In this document: piece by piece, positions 17,989-26,571 of the stretch
How positions within the stretch are numbered: the stretch's first letter is position 1
Layout of the letters: each line of letters begins with the position of its first letter
Origin: Actinoplanes palleronii
GTDB lineage: Bacteria > Actinomycetota > Actinomycetes > Mycobacteriales > Micromonosporaceae
Length of the DNA stretch: 64,000 nucleotides
Assembly (NCBI RefSeq): GCF_016862315.1
Contig: NZ_BOMS01000085.1
Span: 1 to 64,000 of the forward strand
Reading direction: 5' to 3'
Program-made: the position numbers and the translations under genes
Notes under the pieces: model-generated
What the model was told of the DNA's origin: nothing
Seen by the model: only the letters and a program-made list of their open reading frames with translations
The model's database searches: none

Positions 17989-19011
17989 ATGATCGAGCAG
18001 GTGCGGTTCGGGCTGGTGGGCTACGGCAGCGGTGGGCGGATCTTCCATGCCCCGCTGGTCTCGTCGGCGAAGAACATCGAGTTCGTCGGCGTGGTGACCA
18101 CCTCCGAGGAGCGCCGTAAGCAGGTCGCCGAGCAGCTCCCGGGCGTGGCGAGCTACGACTCGCTCGCCGCGCTGGCCGCGGACGGGGTGCAGGCGGTGAC
18201 CATCTCCACCCCCGCCTCGACGCACGCCGAGCTGGCCCTGGAGGCGGTCCGGCTGGGTCTGGCCGTGGTCGTCGACAAGCCGTTCGCCCTGGACGCGGCG
18301 AGCGCCCGTGAGCTGGTCAAGGCGGCCGAGGCGGCCGGTGTCCCGCTGACGGTCTACCAGAACCGCCGCTGGGACTCGGACTTCCTGACGATCCGCCGGC
18401 TGATCGAGAAGGGCTCGCTCGGCACCATCCGCCGCTTCGAGTCCCGGATGGAGCGCTGGGCGCCGGACCGTCTGCCGAAGGCGGCCGGCGGCGGCACCCT
18501 GCTCGACTTCGGCTCCCACCTGGTCGACCAGGCGCTGCAGCTGCACGGGCCGGCCCAGCGGGTCTACGCCGAGATGCGCGGCGAGACCGAGCTGGACGAC
18601 GACTTCTTCCTGGCCATGCACCACCTCAGCGGCGTCGAGTCGCACCTGTGGGGCAGCTGGCGGCAGGCCGGCCCGGGCCCGCGTTTCCGGGTCACCGGCA
18701 CCGCCGGCACGTTCATCTCCAACGAGCTCGACGGCCAGGAGGACCTGCTCAAGGCCGGCAAGACCCCGGCCAAGCTGGACGAGCGCTGGGGCCTCGAGCA
18801 CGAGCACCGCTGGGGCCACCTGTTCCGCGGCTCGACCGGCGCCCCGGTGGAGAGCGCCCGCGGCCGCTGGGACTCGTTCTACCCCGCGTTCGCCGACGCG
18901 GTCCTGGGCAAGGGCCCGCTGCCGGTCGACCCGTGGGACTCGGTCCGCGCCATGGAGGTCCTCGACGCCGCCCGCGTCAGCGCCACGACGGGCCGCTCCG
19001 TCACCCTCTGA
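17989..19011 (+). CDS. Gfo/Idh/MocA-family NAD(P)-dependent oxidoreductase
   Basis: A 340-residue dehydrogenase. The Rossmann motif is FGLVGYGSGGRIFHAPL, the conserved lysine motif is VVDKPFALD (DKP in place of EKP), and GGGTLLDFGSHLVDQALQL provides the substrate-side aspartate and histidine. It is expected to oxidise or reduce a sugar, inositol or related alcohol in the cytoplasm. The ATG start is at 17989. It stands alone, followed by a terminator-like stem-loop at 19028. The substrate is unknown. Confidence 0.88.
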   Translation: MIEQVRFGLVGYGSGGRIFHAPLVSSAKNIEFVGVVTTSEERRKQVAEQLPGVASYDSLAALAADGVQAVTISTPASTHAELALEAVRLGLAVVVDKPFALDAASARELVKAAEAAGVPLTVYQNRRWDSDFLTIRRLIEKGSLGTIRRFESRMERWAPDRLPKAAGGGTLLDFGSHLVDQALQLHGPAQRVYAEMRGETELDDDFFLAMHHLSGVESHLWGSWRQAGPGPRFRVTGTAGTFISNELDGQEDLLKAGKTPAKLDERWGLEHEHRWGHLFRGSTGAPVESARGRWDSFYPAFADAVLGKGPLPVDPWDSVRAMEVLDAARVSATTGRSVTL

Positions 19012-19027
19012 CCCGCTTCTCCCCAGG

Positions 19028-19058
19028 CCGGCGTCCCACTCAGGGCCGCCGGTCTTTT
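19028..19058 (+). terminator. Intrinsic terminator after the oxidoreductase gene
   Basis: The arm CCGGCGTCCC (19028-19037) pairs with GGGCCGCCGG (19043-19052) with one or two mismatches around a 5-base loop, followed by TCTTTT. Confidence 0.6.
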
Positions 19059-19170
19059 CAACCCCATATGGTACGAAATGGGAGTCCCGTCCGCAGGCTA
19101 CGAGCCGAGTCCCGTGCCAGTCTCGCGCGACACCGCCCCCACTCCCGACCGCACCGCGCCCCCAGGCCCC

Positions 19171-19222
19171 GGCTGGTCCTTCAGGGGTGTCTCGGGGTGC
19201 CGGAGGCACCCCGGAGAGCCGG
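19171..19222. repeat. Type-A intergenic hairpin (degenerate copy)
   Basis: GGCTGG...CAGGGGTGTCTC (19171-19193) faces GGAGGCACCCCGGAGAGCC (19202-19220). It is the least regular of five copies of the same element; the others are at 51644, 57475, 57559 and 57622. It lies between convergent genes (oxidoreductase and amidohydrolase). Confidence 0.6.
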
Positions 19223-19231
19223 CGGGGAGTG

Positions 19232-20497
19232 TCAGCGGGGCTGGAGGGTGTCGTCGACTACCCGGGCGGTGGCCAGGAGGTCGGCGAAGGTGGCCGGGGT
19301 CAGGTCCAGGCCGCTCGGGAGCCAGGTGATGCCGGGCTGGTCGGGTTCGGTCATCGCGATCAGGATCTCGTCGGGGGTCAGGCCGGCGGCGCGGAGCGCG
19401 CGGAGTTCGCGCGGGTTGACGCCGGCGGGCAGCGGGCCGTTGCCGAGGTCGGTGCCGTAGCGGACCTTGCCGCCGTGCTCGACGAAGCGCCGCAGGTTGC
19501 CGATCGCGACCTCCCGCGCCGGATCGATCTCCGGAGCCGGGGGCACGGAGCCGGGCGGGGGCACGGAGCCCGGCGGGGGCACGGAGCCCGGCGGGGTCGG
19601 GTCGGTCCAGCCGTGGATGTCCAGGGTGCTGATCCAGGTCATCCGGGAGGCGCAGGCGCGGAGCAGCGGGTCCGGCAGGGACTCCGTCCACGGGGTGTGT
19701 GCCAGCAGGTCGGCGCCCGCCTCGAAGGCCGCGGCGACCGTGCCGGGCCCCTCGGCGTGCACCACCACCTGAAGGCCGGACGCGTGGGCCGCCTCGACCA
19801 GGGCGCGCAGCGTCGGCTGCGGGAGCGTGGGGCCGCCGGCATGCGCGGTCACCTTGATCAGGGTGGCGCCGGCCGACCAGGCCTCGGCCACCGCGGCGCC
19901 CGCGTCGGCGGCTGAGCTGATCTCCCGCCAGCTGCCGGCCGGCGCCCAGGCGCGGTCGCTCGGGTAGCCGCCCGGTGCGATCAGGAACGGTCCGGCGTAA
20001 CGAATCCGGGGCAGGGCCGAACCGAGCCTCCCGGCGCGCGCCGCGAGGTCCCGCAGGGTGTCCGGGACGCCGCCGAGGTCCCACACCGCGGCGATCCCGC
20101 CGGCCCGGACGGTGCCGAGGTCGGCCAGGGCCGCGTGCACGTGCGCGTCGACCAGGCCGGGCAGCAGCGTGCCGGGCAGGCGGCGGACCCCGTCGCTCGG
20201 CGCCATCTCGGCGGGTACCGGCTTGGCCCGGCCGTCCGTGCCGACCCGGAGGGCCACTCCCCGGCGGAGCCGGCCGCCCCACCAGATCGAGTCGGCGAGC
20301 AGCCAGTCGACCCGGTCGCGCGCCTCGGTCACCGTCGGACGCGGTTCCCCGGGCCGGACGGTTCCGGTCGTGGCGGCTCTGGCCGTACGGGAAAAGCAGT
20401 TGTCTGTGCCGCAACCCGCACCGCCGCAGGAACGCGGCGGCAGACCGCCCACCTCGGCGTCCGGCGCGGCCGAAGAGGCACAGGACTCCGCGGTCAC
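19232..20497 (-). CDS. Amidohydrolase-family metal-dependent hydrolase
   Basis: A 421-residue protein with the amidohydrolase fold. LPGLVDAHVHAALADLG gives the HxH metal site near residue 115. Later VTAHAGG, VVHAEG and YGTDLGNGPL supply the remaining histidines and the catalytic Asp. The GTG at 20497 overlaps the kynureninase TGA (GTGA), the basis of this start. Homology begins near VDWLLADSIWWGG (about residue 63), leaving a Cys-rich N-terminus (GGAGCGTDNCFS) of unclear role; an internal start is possible. As the third gene of the kynurenine operon it may act on a formyl- or acyl-kynurenine intermediate (inference). A six-residue Pro-rich repeat lies at the middle. Confidence 0.8.
   Translation of the reverse strand: MTAESCASSAAPDAEVGGLPPRSCGGAGCGTDNCFSRTARAATTGTVRPGEPRPTVTEARDRVDWLLADSIWWGGRLRRGVALRVGTDGRAKPVPAEMAPSDGVRRLPGTLLPGLVDAHVHAALADLGTVRAGGIAAVWDLGGVPDTLRDLAARAGRLGSALPRIRYAGPFLIAPGGYPSDRAWAPAGSWREISSAADAGAAVAEAWSAGATLIKVTAHAGGPTLPQPTLRALVEAAHASGLQVVVHAEGPGTVAAAFEAGADLLAHTPWTESLPDPLLRACASRMTWISTLDIHGWTDPTPPGSVPPPGSVPPPGSVPPAPEIDPAREVAIGNLRRFVEHGGKVRYGTDLGNGPLPAGVNPRELRALRAAGLTPDEILIAMTEPDQPGITWLPSGLDLTPATFADLLATARVVDDTLQPR
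19541..19594 (-). repeat. 18-bp triple tandem repeat in the amidohydrolase gene
   Basis: Three 18-base units at 19541, 19559 and 19577 (plus strand, starting GGGCACGGAGCC) encode a repeated PPGSVP on the minus strand. It inserts a flexible Pro-rich loop in the amidohydrolase between STLDIHGWTDPT and APEIDPA. The copy number could vary between strains. Confidence 0.85.
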
Positions 20498-21714
20498 CGC
20501 TGCTTCTCGGCCAGGTCGCGGAGGATCGAGAGGCCGTGGTGGACCTCGGTGAAGCTGGTGCTCAGCGGCGCCGGACCGATCCGCAGACCGTCCGGGTGGC
20601 GGTAGTCCGGGATCACCCCGCTGTCCCACAGCGGCTCCAGCAGCTCCTCGAAGCCGGCCCGGCGCAGCGTCACGTGCCCGCCGCGGCGCTCCGGCTCGCG
20701 CGGGCTGACCACCTCGACGCCCAGCGGCGTCAGCCAGGCGTCCGCGATGTCCAGGACCAGGCCGGTGAGCAGCAGCGACTTGGTCCGCACCGCCTCGATA
20801 CCGGCTTCGGCGAGCATGTCCAGGTTGGCGTGCATCGGCACCATCGCCAGGATCGGCGGGGTGCCGCTGAGCAGCGCCCGGGCGCCGGACGCCGGCTGAT
20901 AACCGGGACCCATCTCGAACACCGCCCGATGCCCCATCCAGCCCTGGATCGGCTGGCGCAGCTCGTCCTGCAGGCCCTGGCGCAGGTAGCCGAACGCGGG
21001 CGCGCCCGGGCCGCCGTTGAGATATTTGTACGAGCAGCCGACCGCCAGGTCCACTCCCCACTCGTCGAGCCGGATCGGCACCGAGCCGGCCGAGTGGCAC
21101 AGGTCCCACAGGGTCAGCGCGCCGGCCGCGTGCGCGATCCGGTTGATCTCCGCGACGTCGGCGAGCCAGCCGGAGCGGTACGCGACGTGGGAGAACAGCA
21201 CCAGCGCGGTGTCCGGACCGACCGCGTCGGCGACCTGCGCGGGGTGCACGCCGGTGACCGGGTCGGTCTCGATCCAGTGCAGGGTGAGGCCGCGCTCGGC
21301 GGCGATGCCCTCCAGGATGTACCGGTCGGTGGGGAAGTTGTCGGTGTCGAGCACCACGGTGCGCCGGTCCGGGCGGGCGTCGACAGCGGCCCGGGTCAGC
21401 TTGTAGAGCAGCACCGTGGTCGAGTCGGCGACCACGGTCTGCCCGGCCGCGGCGCCCAGCGCGACCGCGCCGAGCCGGTCGCCGAGGGTGAGCGGCCAGT
21501 CCATCCAGCCGTCGGTCCAGCCGCGGATCAGCCGGCCGCCCCACTGGCCGCGGACGAAGTCGTCGAGCAGCCGGGCGGTCGCCTCCAGGGGACGGCCGAG
21601 CGAGTTGCCGTCCAGGTAGGAGACCGCCGAGGTGGGCACGAACCGGTCCCGGAAGGCCGCGAGCGGGTCGGCCGCGTCCAGGGCGGTGGCGCGGGCCAGC
21701 AGATCGTCGGTCAA
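20494..21714 (-). CDS. kynU: Kynureninase
   Basis: A 406-residue PLP enzyme (aminotransferase fold) cleaving kynurenine to anthranilate and alanine. The PLP lysine is in VGCSYKYLNGGPGAP. ADSTTVLLYKL and LWDLCHSAGS are the cofactor-contacting segments typical of the family, and SYLDGNSLGRP is the conserved N-terminus. The start is TTG at 21714, which overlaps the dioxygenase stop (TTGA); no ATG or GTG lies near it. Its own stop overlaps the next gene. Expression should be coupled to the dioxygenase. Length matches the family. Confidence 0.93.
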   Translation of the reverse strand: MTDDLLARATALDAADPLAAFRDRFVPTSAVSYLDGNSLGRPLEATARLLDDFVRGQWGGRLIRGWTDGWMDWPLTLGDRLGAVALGAAAGQTVVADSTTVLLYKLTRAAVDARPDRRTVVLDTDNFPTDRYILEGIAAERGLTLHWIETDPVTGVHPAQVADAVGPDTALVLFSHVAYRSGWLADVAEINRIAHAAGALTLWDLCHSAGSVPIRLDEWGVDLAVGCSYKYLNGGPGAPAFGYLRQGLQDELRQPIQGWMGHRAVFEMGPGYQPASGARALLSGTPPILAMVPMHANLDMLAEAGIEAVRTKSLLLTGLVLDIADAWLTPLGVEVVSPREPERRGGHVTLRRAGFEELLEPLWDSGVIPDYRHPDGLRIGPAPLSTSFTEVHHGLSILRDLAEKQR

Positions 21715-22562
21715 CGCGGGACTCCGATCTCGGTGCGGACGGCGTAGAGCTCCGGGAAGAATGTCAGATCGAGAGCGGCTTTCAGGAACGAGACCCCGCT
21801 GGACCCACCGGTGCCGCGCTTGAAGCCGATCGTCCGTTCCACCGTCTTGAGGTGCCGGAACCGCCAGAGCTGGAAGTTCTCCTCCAGGTCGACGAGCTCC
21901 TCGCAGGCCTCGTAGGCCTCCCAGTGCTGCTCGGCCTGCTCGTAGATGGCGGTGAGGACCGGCACCAGGTCGGCGCGGTACTCCCACGGCTCGGTGACGT
22001 CGCGCTGCAGGATCTCCACCGGGACCGGGTGTCCCTGCCGGGCCAGCAGGTGCAGGAACTCGTCGTACACGCTGGGCGTGCCGAGCAGCTCCTCGAGCAG
22101 CTCCCGGGCGGCCGGCTGGTCGTCGAAGATCTGCAGCATGTGCCGGTCCTTGTTGCCGAGCAGGAACTCGACCGCGCGGTACTGGTACGACTGGAAGCCC
22201 GACGACGTGCCCAGGAAGCTGCGGAACTGGGCGTACTCGGTCGGGGTCAGGGTGGCCAGCACCGACCACTGATCGGTCAGGGTCCGCTGGATGTGCTTGA
22301 CCCGGGCCAGGCCCTTGAGCGCCGGCTTGAGCTCGTCCTTGGTCAGGTGGGACAGCACCCGGCGCAGCTCGTGGATGATCAGTTTCAGCCACAGCTCGGA
22401 CGTCTGATGCTGGATGACGAACAGCAGCTCGTCATGGTGCTCCGGAACGCTCACCGGATGCTGAGCACCCAGGACCTCGTCCAGATGCAGGTATTCGCCG
22501 TACGAGAGATTCACTTTGAAGTCCCGGACGATGTCGTCTTCCAGCGGCCTCGATGCCGACAT
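21711..22562 (-). CDS. kynA: Tryptophan 2,3-dioxygenase
   Basis: A 283-residue heme dioxygenase that opens the indole ring of L-tryptophan to N-formylkynurenine. The signature LSYGEYLHLDEVLGAQHPVS and DELLFVIQHQTSELWLKLII at the N-terminus, SSGFQSYQYRAVEFLLGNKD in the centre and FKRGTGGSSGVSFLKAALD at the end are diagnostic. Either ATG 22562 or the in-frame GTG at 22571 could start it; AAGGAG is 12 bases from the ATG and only 3 from the GTG, so ATG is preferred. It heads an overlapping set with kynureninase. No arylformamidase is annotated, so the third gene is a candidate. Confidence 0.93.
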   Translation of the reverse strand: MSASRPLEDDIVRDFKVNLSYGEYLHLDEVLGAQHPVSVPEHHDELLFVIQHQTSELWLKLIIHELRRVLSHLTKDELKPALKGLARVKHIQRTLTDQWSVLATLTPTEYAQFRSFLGTSSGFQSYQYRAVEFLLGNKDRHMLQIFDDQPAARELLEELLGTPSVYDEFLHLLARQGHPVPVEILQRDVTEPWEYRADLVPVLTAIYEQAEQHWEAYEACEELVDLEENFQLWRFRHLKTVERTIGFKRGTGGSSGVSFLKAALDLTFFPELYAVRTEIGVPR

Positions 22563-22599
22563 GGTGATCACCCACTCCTTGTGCGCCTCTTGAAGGAGA

Positions 22600-22992
22600 T
22601 CACACCGGGCCCTGGTACACCCATCGGCCGTCGTGCCGGACGAATCTGCTGCGCTCGGTCATCACGCCGGGCGTGCCGCCGTCGCGGTAGTGCGCGCGGA
22701 ACTCGACGAAGCCCTCGGCGTCGAAGAGGCCACCACCGGTGCTCTCCAGCACCTCCAGGCGTACCCAGCGCAGGGCGGGGTCACTCTCCAGCTCGTCCGG
22801 GCGGGTCTCCGGGAGCCAGGAGTGCAGAACATAATCGGACAGGTCCAGGGCGAACGCGCTGAAGCGCGATCGCATCAAGGCTTCCGGGTCCGGTGCCGGC
22901 TTGCCGTCGTGGATCGGTCCGCAACATTCCGCGTACGACGGTGAGCCGCACGGGCACGCCCGGGCGCGGGGGGTTCGCTTGCTACCAGCCAT
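22600..22992 (-). CDS. YchJ-family SEC-C-motif protein
   Basis: A 130-residue protein with an N-terminal SEC-C type zinc motif (RACPCGSPSYAECCGPIH), followed by a YchJ/NTF2-like domain (MRSRFSAFALDLSDYVLHSW, ERSRFVRHDGRWVY). The zinc motif is known from SecA C-termini, but YchJ proteins have no settled role. The gene is 38 bases upstream of the dioxygenase start on the same strand and may share its transcript. ATG start is at 22992. Confidence 0.85.
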   Translation of the reverse strand: MAGSKRTPRARACPCGSPSYAECCGPIHDGKPAPDPEALMRSRFSAFALDLSDYVLHSWLPETRPDELESDPALRWVRLEVLESTGGGLFDAEGFVEFRAHYRDGGTPGVMTERSRFVRHDGRWVYQGPV

Positions 22993-23007
22993 GCCGGACA
23001 GTCTTCC

Positions 23008-23511
23008 TCAGCCCGCCTGCTGCTCCACCACGATCCCGCTGATCACCTTCTGGCAGCGGTCCAGCTCCTCGATCAGGCCCTGCATCTCCTCGATCGCCGA
23101 GACCGCGCTCTGCGTGTCGGTGCGGATCCCGCCGACCTGGCTGCCGATCTCGCTGGTCGCCGTCGCGGTCTCGTTGGCCAGGTCCTTGACCTCGCTGGCG
23201 ACCACGGCGAAGCCGCGTCCCGCCTCGCCGGCCCGGGCCGCCTCGATGGTGGCGTTGAGCGCCAGCAGGTTGGTCTGCTTGGCGATCGTGGCGATCAGCT
23301 GGACCACCTTGCCGATCTCGGTGCTGCTCGCCTCGAGCCGCTGGATCACCTGCACCGCGGTCTCCGCGGCGTGCACGGCGGCCTGGGTGGCGGTGGCCAT
23401 GTCGTTGCTGACGTTGGCCAGCCGGAACACCGAGTCACGCTGCCGGTCGTGCGCCGACTGGTCCCCCGCGCCGCCGGAGGACCAGCTGTCGTTCTGATCC
23501 CAGTCGGTCAT
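23008..23511 (-). CDS. Soluble MCP signalling-domain protein without sensor
   Basis: A 167-residue protein that is almost entirely the cytoplasmic signalling tip of a methyl-accepting chemotaxis protein. The hairpin tip is [39 protein letters not shown] and [14 protein letters not shown]. Usual MCPs of 400-700 residues have a periplasmic sensor, transmembrane helices and HAMP; all are absent, and the N-terminus is a short Ser/Gln-rich stretch. It could bind a CheW/CheA partner or act as a truncated decoy. No chemotaxis genes are nearby. ATG 23511 follows GAAAGGG. The Glu sites for methylation cannot be assigned. Confidence 0.82.
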   Translation of the reverse strand: MTDWDQNDSWSSGGAGDQSAHDRQRDSVFRLANVSNDMATATQAAVHAAETAVQVIQRLEASSTEIGKVVQLIATIAKQTNLLALNATIEAARAGEAGRGFAVVASEVKDLANETATATSEIGSQVGGIRTDTQSAVSAIEEMQGLIEELDRCQKVISGIVVEQQAG

Positions 23512-23865
23512 GTGGTGGGGTCCCTTTCTTACCGGTAGCCCCCAACATCCCACCCCTCCACCCGGGGCGGGCGGTTTTCGACAACCTCGCCGCGCTCGCC
23601 GTCAGGCAGCCGCTCGCCGCGCTCGCCGTCAGGCAGCCGCTCGCCCGCTCGCCGTTATGCAAGCGTGAGGTAAGCCCTGTCAGCACGAAGCGCGACGGTT
23701 AACCGGGTAAGTCCCGGGCGAACCGCGGCACACGCTCACCGCCCGTGAAACATCTTGGAAACTTAAAAGCTGCGCCTGCAACGATCGGCAAGCACTGTCA
23801 TCAATTCCGAAATCGGCCGCAAAAGACGGTTCAGTTTTTGCAACATCCTGACGTAGGATTCCGGC
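23512..23865. other. Intergenic region with 27-bp repeats and LacI-gene promoter
   Basis: This 354-base stretch separates the MCP-like gene (minus) from the LacI gene (plus). It contains the 27-base tandem repeat at 23586, an AT-richer stretch from 23746 with GAAACATCTTGGAAAC, and the LacI promoter element. The motif GAAAC..CTTG.GGAAA also occurs before the sugar-binding protein gene at 25028, so it may be a shared regulator site. I see no gene here. Confidence 0.6.
23586..23639. repeat. 27-bp tandem repeat, two full copies
   Basis: The unit starts CTCGCCGCGCTCGCCGTCAG, at 23586 and 23613, and a decayed third copy runs to about 23665. It is GC-rich and between genes; no function is evident. 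Confidence 0.8.
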
Positions 23866-23866
23866 G
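23854..23866 (+). promoter_or_regulatory. Leaderless-type -10 element of the LacI gene
   Basis: TAGGAT at 23854-23859 lies 6 bases before the GTG start, the spacing typical of leaderless actinobacterial transcripts. There is no ribosome site in front of this GTG. A -35 hexamer is not clear. Confidence 0.5.
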
Positions 23867-24879
23867 TGACCAAACGTCTTGCCGAGGTGGCGAAGAAGGC
23901 CGGGGTCAGCGAGGCAACCGTCAGCCGGGTGCTCAACGGCCGCAGCGGCGTCTCCGAGGCCACCCGCGCCTCGGTCCTCACCGCCCTCGATGTCCTGGGC
24001 TACGAACGCCCCACCAAACTCCGTGGCGAGCGCGGCCGGCTGGTCGGCCTGGTGCTCCCCGAACTGCAGAACCCGATCTTCCCGGCGCTCGCCGAGGTGG
24101 TGACCGCCTCGCTCGCCCAGCGCGGCTTCACCCCGGCACTGTGCGCCCGGACCATCGGCGGCGTCCCCGAGTCGGACTACGTCGAGATGCTGCTCGACCA
24201 CCAGGTCTCCGGCGTCATCTTCGCCGGCGGGTCGTATGCGCTGGCCGACGCCTCGCACGAGCACTACCGCCGGCTCACCGACCGCGGGCTGCCGGTGGTG
24301 CTGGTCAACGCGGGCGTCGACGAGCTGGGCTTCCCCCGGGTGTCCACCGACGACGCGGTGGCGGTCGAGCAGGCGTACGGGCACCTGCGCTCCCTCGGCC
24401 ACGAGCGGATCGGCATGGTGCTCGGCCCGGAGGGCCACATCCCGTCGCGCCGCAAGCTGGCCGCGATGATCCAGGCGGCCGGCTGGCCGGACACCGGAGT
24501 GTCGTCGGATCACCAGTGGGTCGAGCGCTCCAGCTTCTCGATGGAGGGCGCCCGGGTCGCCGCGGCCAAGCTGATCGAGCGCGGCGCCACCGGCATCATC
24601 TGCGCCAGCGACGTGCTGGCGCTCGGCGCGATCCGGGCCGCCCGGCGGCTGGGCCGGCAGGTGCCGGCCGACGTGTCGGTGGTCGGCTTCGACGACTCGG
24701 CGTTCATGACCTGCACCGATCCGCCGCTGACCACGGTCCGGCAGCCGATCGAGACGATGGGCCAGGCGGCGGTGGACCTGCTGGTCAGCCAGATCGAGGA
24801 GACCAACGTGCCGAGCGACGAGCTGCTCTTCGAGCCGGAGCTCGTGGTCCGCGGATCGACAGCTCCCGCCCCTCGATAG
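23866..24879 (+). CDS. LacI-family transcriptional regulator
   Basis: A 337-residue regulator. The HTH and hinge helix lie at residues 1-55 (TKRLAEVAKKAGVSEATVSR, VLNGRSGVSEATRASVLTAL), followed by a periplasmic-binding-type domain (GLVLPELQNPIFPALAEVVT, GRQVPADVSVVGFDDSAFMT). It is directly upstream of the alpha-glucan ABC importer and secreted glucanases, and most likely represses that locus until a sugar binds. Start is GTG at 23866, 6 bases after TAGGAT. A strong terminator at 24893 separates it from the importer genes. Confidence 0.92.
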   Translation: MTKRLAEVAKKAGVSEATVSRVLNGRSGVSEATRASVLTALDVLGYERPTKLRGERGRLVGLVLPELQNPIFPALAEVVTASLAQRGFTPALCARTIGGVPESDYVEMLLDHQVSGVIFAGGSYALADASHEHYRRLTDRGLPVVLVNAGVDELGFPRVSTDDAVAVEQAYGHLRSLGHERIGMVLGPEGHIPSRRKLAAMIQAAGWPDTGVSSDHQWVERSSFSMEGARVAAAKLIERGATGIICASDVLALGAIRAARRLGRQVPADVSVVGFDDSAFMTCTDPPLTTVRQPIETMGQAAVDLLVSQIEETNVPSDELLFEPELVVRGSTAPAPR

Positions 24880-24892
24880 ACGCCGCAAACCG

Positions 24893-24932
24893 ACGGCCGT
24901 CGACCGCATCTTGCGGTGGACGGCCGTTTTTT
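24893..24932 (+). terminator. Strong intrinsic terminator after the LacI gene
   Basis: The arms 24893-24908 (ACGGCCGTCGACCGCA) and 24912-24927 (TGCGGTGGACGGCCGT) pair over 16 bases with one mismatch, the loop is 3 bases, and six Ts follow. Confidence 0.9.
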
Positions 24933-25180
24933 CATGCCCGCCGACCGGGCGAAGGCCGGGAAATCACCTCAAACCACACCGCTGTCAACATCTGCCATCG
25001 CAATGTCGCGTCTTTTCAGTGCACGATCGAAACCTTGCGGAAATGAGTACGCCTCGCTACGGTGACTCCACTCACAGAGCTGACCACGGCGAGTGCCGGA
25101 GCGTCGACTCTGCGAACACGTGCATCGATGAAATCGCAGCTGTAGCTAAGCCAGATACCCGTTCCCGAAGGGATGGACAG
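24933..25180 (+). promoter_or_regulatory. Promoter region of the glucan importer operon
   Basis: TTGCGG (25035-25040) and TACGGT (25058-25063) are 17 bases apart, a plausible vegetative promoter about 110 bases before the binding-protein start. GAAACCTTGCGGAAA (25029-25043) overlaps the -35 and resembles the sequence at 23748 upstream of the LacI gene, making it a candidate operator. No palindrome of the usual LacI kind is clear. Confidence 0.45.
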
Positions 25181-26560
25181 ATGTCCGCACCGCAGTACCG
25201 GAAGGCCGTGGCGTACGCGCTCGCGGCCGGCCTGGGACTCAGTCTCGCGGCGTGCTCCACGAAGAGCGACGACGCGGCGACCGACGCCAACGGCAAGGTC
25301 ACCATCACGGTCGACTGCCAGCCGGTCGGTACCGAGAAGGACCTCCTGGCGAACTGGAACGCCGACGTCGCCGCGTTCCAGAAGGACAACCCCGACATCA
25401 CCATCAAGAGCGTCAGCGTCGGCCAGCAGTGCAACAACCCGCCGGACTTCACCGCCCGGCTGGCCGGCGGCACGATGACCGACGTCTTCTACGGCTACAT
25501 GACCGACCTGTCCCAGGTGCTCGACTCCGGCCAGGCGATGGACATCACCGAGTACGCGAACAAGGACACCGTCCCGACCTTCGACAGCATCGACCCGGCG
25601 CTGACCAAGGTCTTCACCGACGGCGGCAAGCTCTACGCCCTGCCGGTGAAGAACTACTCGATGGGCCTGGTCTACAACAAGACGCTGTTCCAGAAGGCCG
25701 GACTCGACCCGGCCAGCCCGCCGAAGACCTGGGCCGAGGTGCGCACCGCGGCCAAGAAGATCGCGGACGCCGACAAGGGCGCCGCCGGCTACGCGGAGTA
25801 CAGCGCGGGCAACACCGGCGGCTGGCACTTCACCGCCGAGCTGTACTCGCAGGGCGGTCAGGTCCTCAGCGAGGACGGCAAGAAGGCCGACTTCAACAAC
25901 GCGCTCGGCAAGCAGGTCCTGCAGAACCTCAAGGACATGCGGTACGGCGACAACAGCATGGGCACCCGCCAGCTGCTGCAGTGGGGCGACCTGCTGACCA
26001 ACGCGGCGGCCGGCAAGGTCGGCATGTTCGTCGGCGCGCCGGACGCCACCCAGGCGATCGTCAGCCAGTTCAAGGGCAAGTACGAGGACTGGGCGGTGGC
26101 CCCGCTCCCCGGCCAGGACGGTCTCGCGAAGTCGACCCTCGGTGGCGGCGAGGGCTACTTCTTCAAGAAGGGCCTCACCCCGGAGCAGGTCAAGGCCGGC
26201 CTCAAGTGGGTCGCCTACGAGAAGCTGACCGTCGGCAAGGGCCAGTTCGACTACCCGCGGGCCAAGCCGCAGAACTACCCGGTCGGTGTGCCGCAGCCGC
26301 TGCTGTTCGCACCGGGCACCGAGGCGCAGAAGGCCGAGGTCGAGCTGCGCAAGGCGAACGCCAACGTCGACCCGGCGATCTACGCGCTGTTCGAGAACCA
26401 GCAGCTCCCGATCAAGGGTGAGCCGACCAACGCGCAGGCGATCTACGCGGTGCTCGACTCGGCGATGTCCGGGGTGCTGACCAACCCGAACGCGAACATC
26501 GACGAGCTGCTCAAGACCGCGGAGACCAAGGTCAACCAGCTGCTGGCCGCCGGTAGCTGA
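25181..26560 (+). CDS. Sugar-binding lipoprotein of an ABC importer
   Basis: A 459-residue extracellular solute-binding protein. The signal sequence ends in LGLSLAAC, a lipobox with the lipid-carrying cysteine about residue 25. The mature part has the bilobed class 1 (maltose/oligosaccharide) fold: FDSIDPALTKVFTDGGKLYA, PVKNYSMGLVYNKTLFQKAG and GGGEGYFFKKGLTPEQ. ATG 25181 follows GAAGGGA. It heads an operon with two permeases and a GH13 enzyme, and would hand gluco-oligosaccharides to the permeases. A hairpin after its stop may raise its expression over the permeases. Ligand size is not known. Confidence 0.92.
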   Translation: MSAPQYRKAVAYALAAGLGLSLAACSTKSDDAATDANGKVTITVDCQPVGTEKDLLANWNADVAAFQKDNPDITIKSVSVGQQCNNPPDFTARLAGGTMTDVFYGYMTDLSQVLDSGQAMDITEYANKDTVPTFDSIDPALTKVFTDGGKLYALPVKNYSMGLVYNKTLFQKAGLDPASPPKTWAEVRTAAKKIADADKGAAGYAEYSAGNTGGWHFTAELYSQGGQVLSEDGKKADFNNALGKQVLQNLKDMRYGDNSMGTRQLLQWGDLLTNAAAGKVGMFVGAPDATQAIVSQFKGKYEDWAVAPLPGQDGLAKSTLGGGEGYFFKKGLTPEQVKAGLKWVAYEKLTVGKGQFDYPRAKPQNYPVGVPQPLLFAPGTEAQKAEVELRKANANVDPAIYALFENQQLPIKGEPTNAQAIYAVLDSAMSGVLTNPNANIDELLKTAETKVNQLLAAGS

Positions 26561-26571
26561 TTCGGCGAGTG

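Noticed and set aside
19232-21544. A 770-codon frame that would join kynureninase-shadow residues to the amidohydrolase.
   Set aside because: The upstream half is the wrong frame of the kynureninase gene; GTG 20497 overlapping its stop is a better start.
25016-25828. Minus-strand frame opposite the sugar-binding lipoprotein.
   Set aside because: Antisense shadow of a clearly coded lipoprotein with lipobox.
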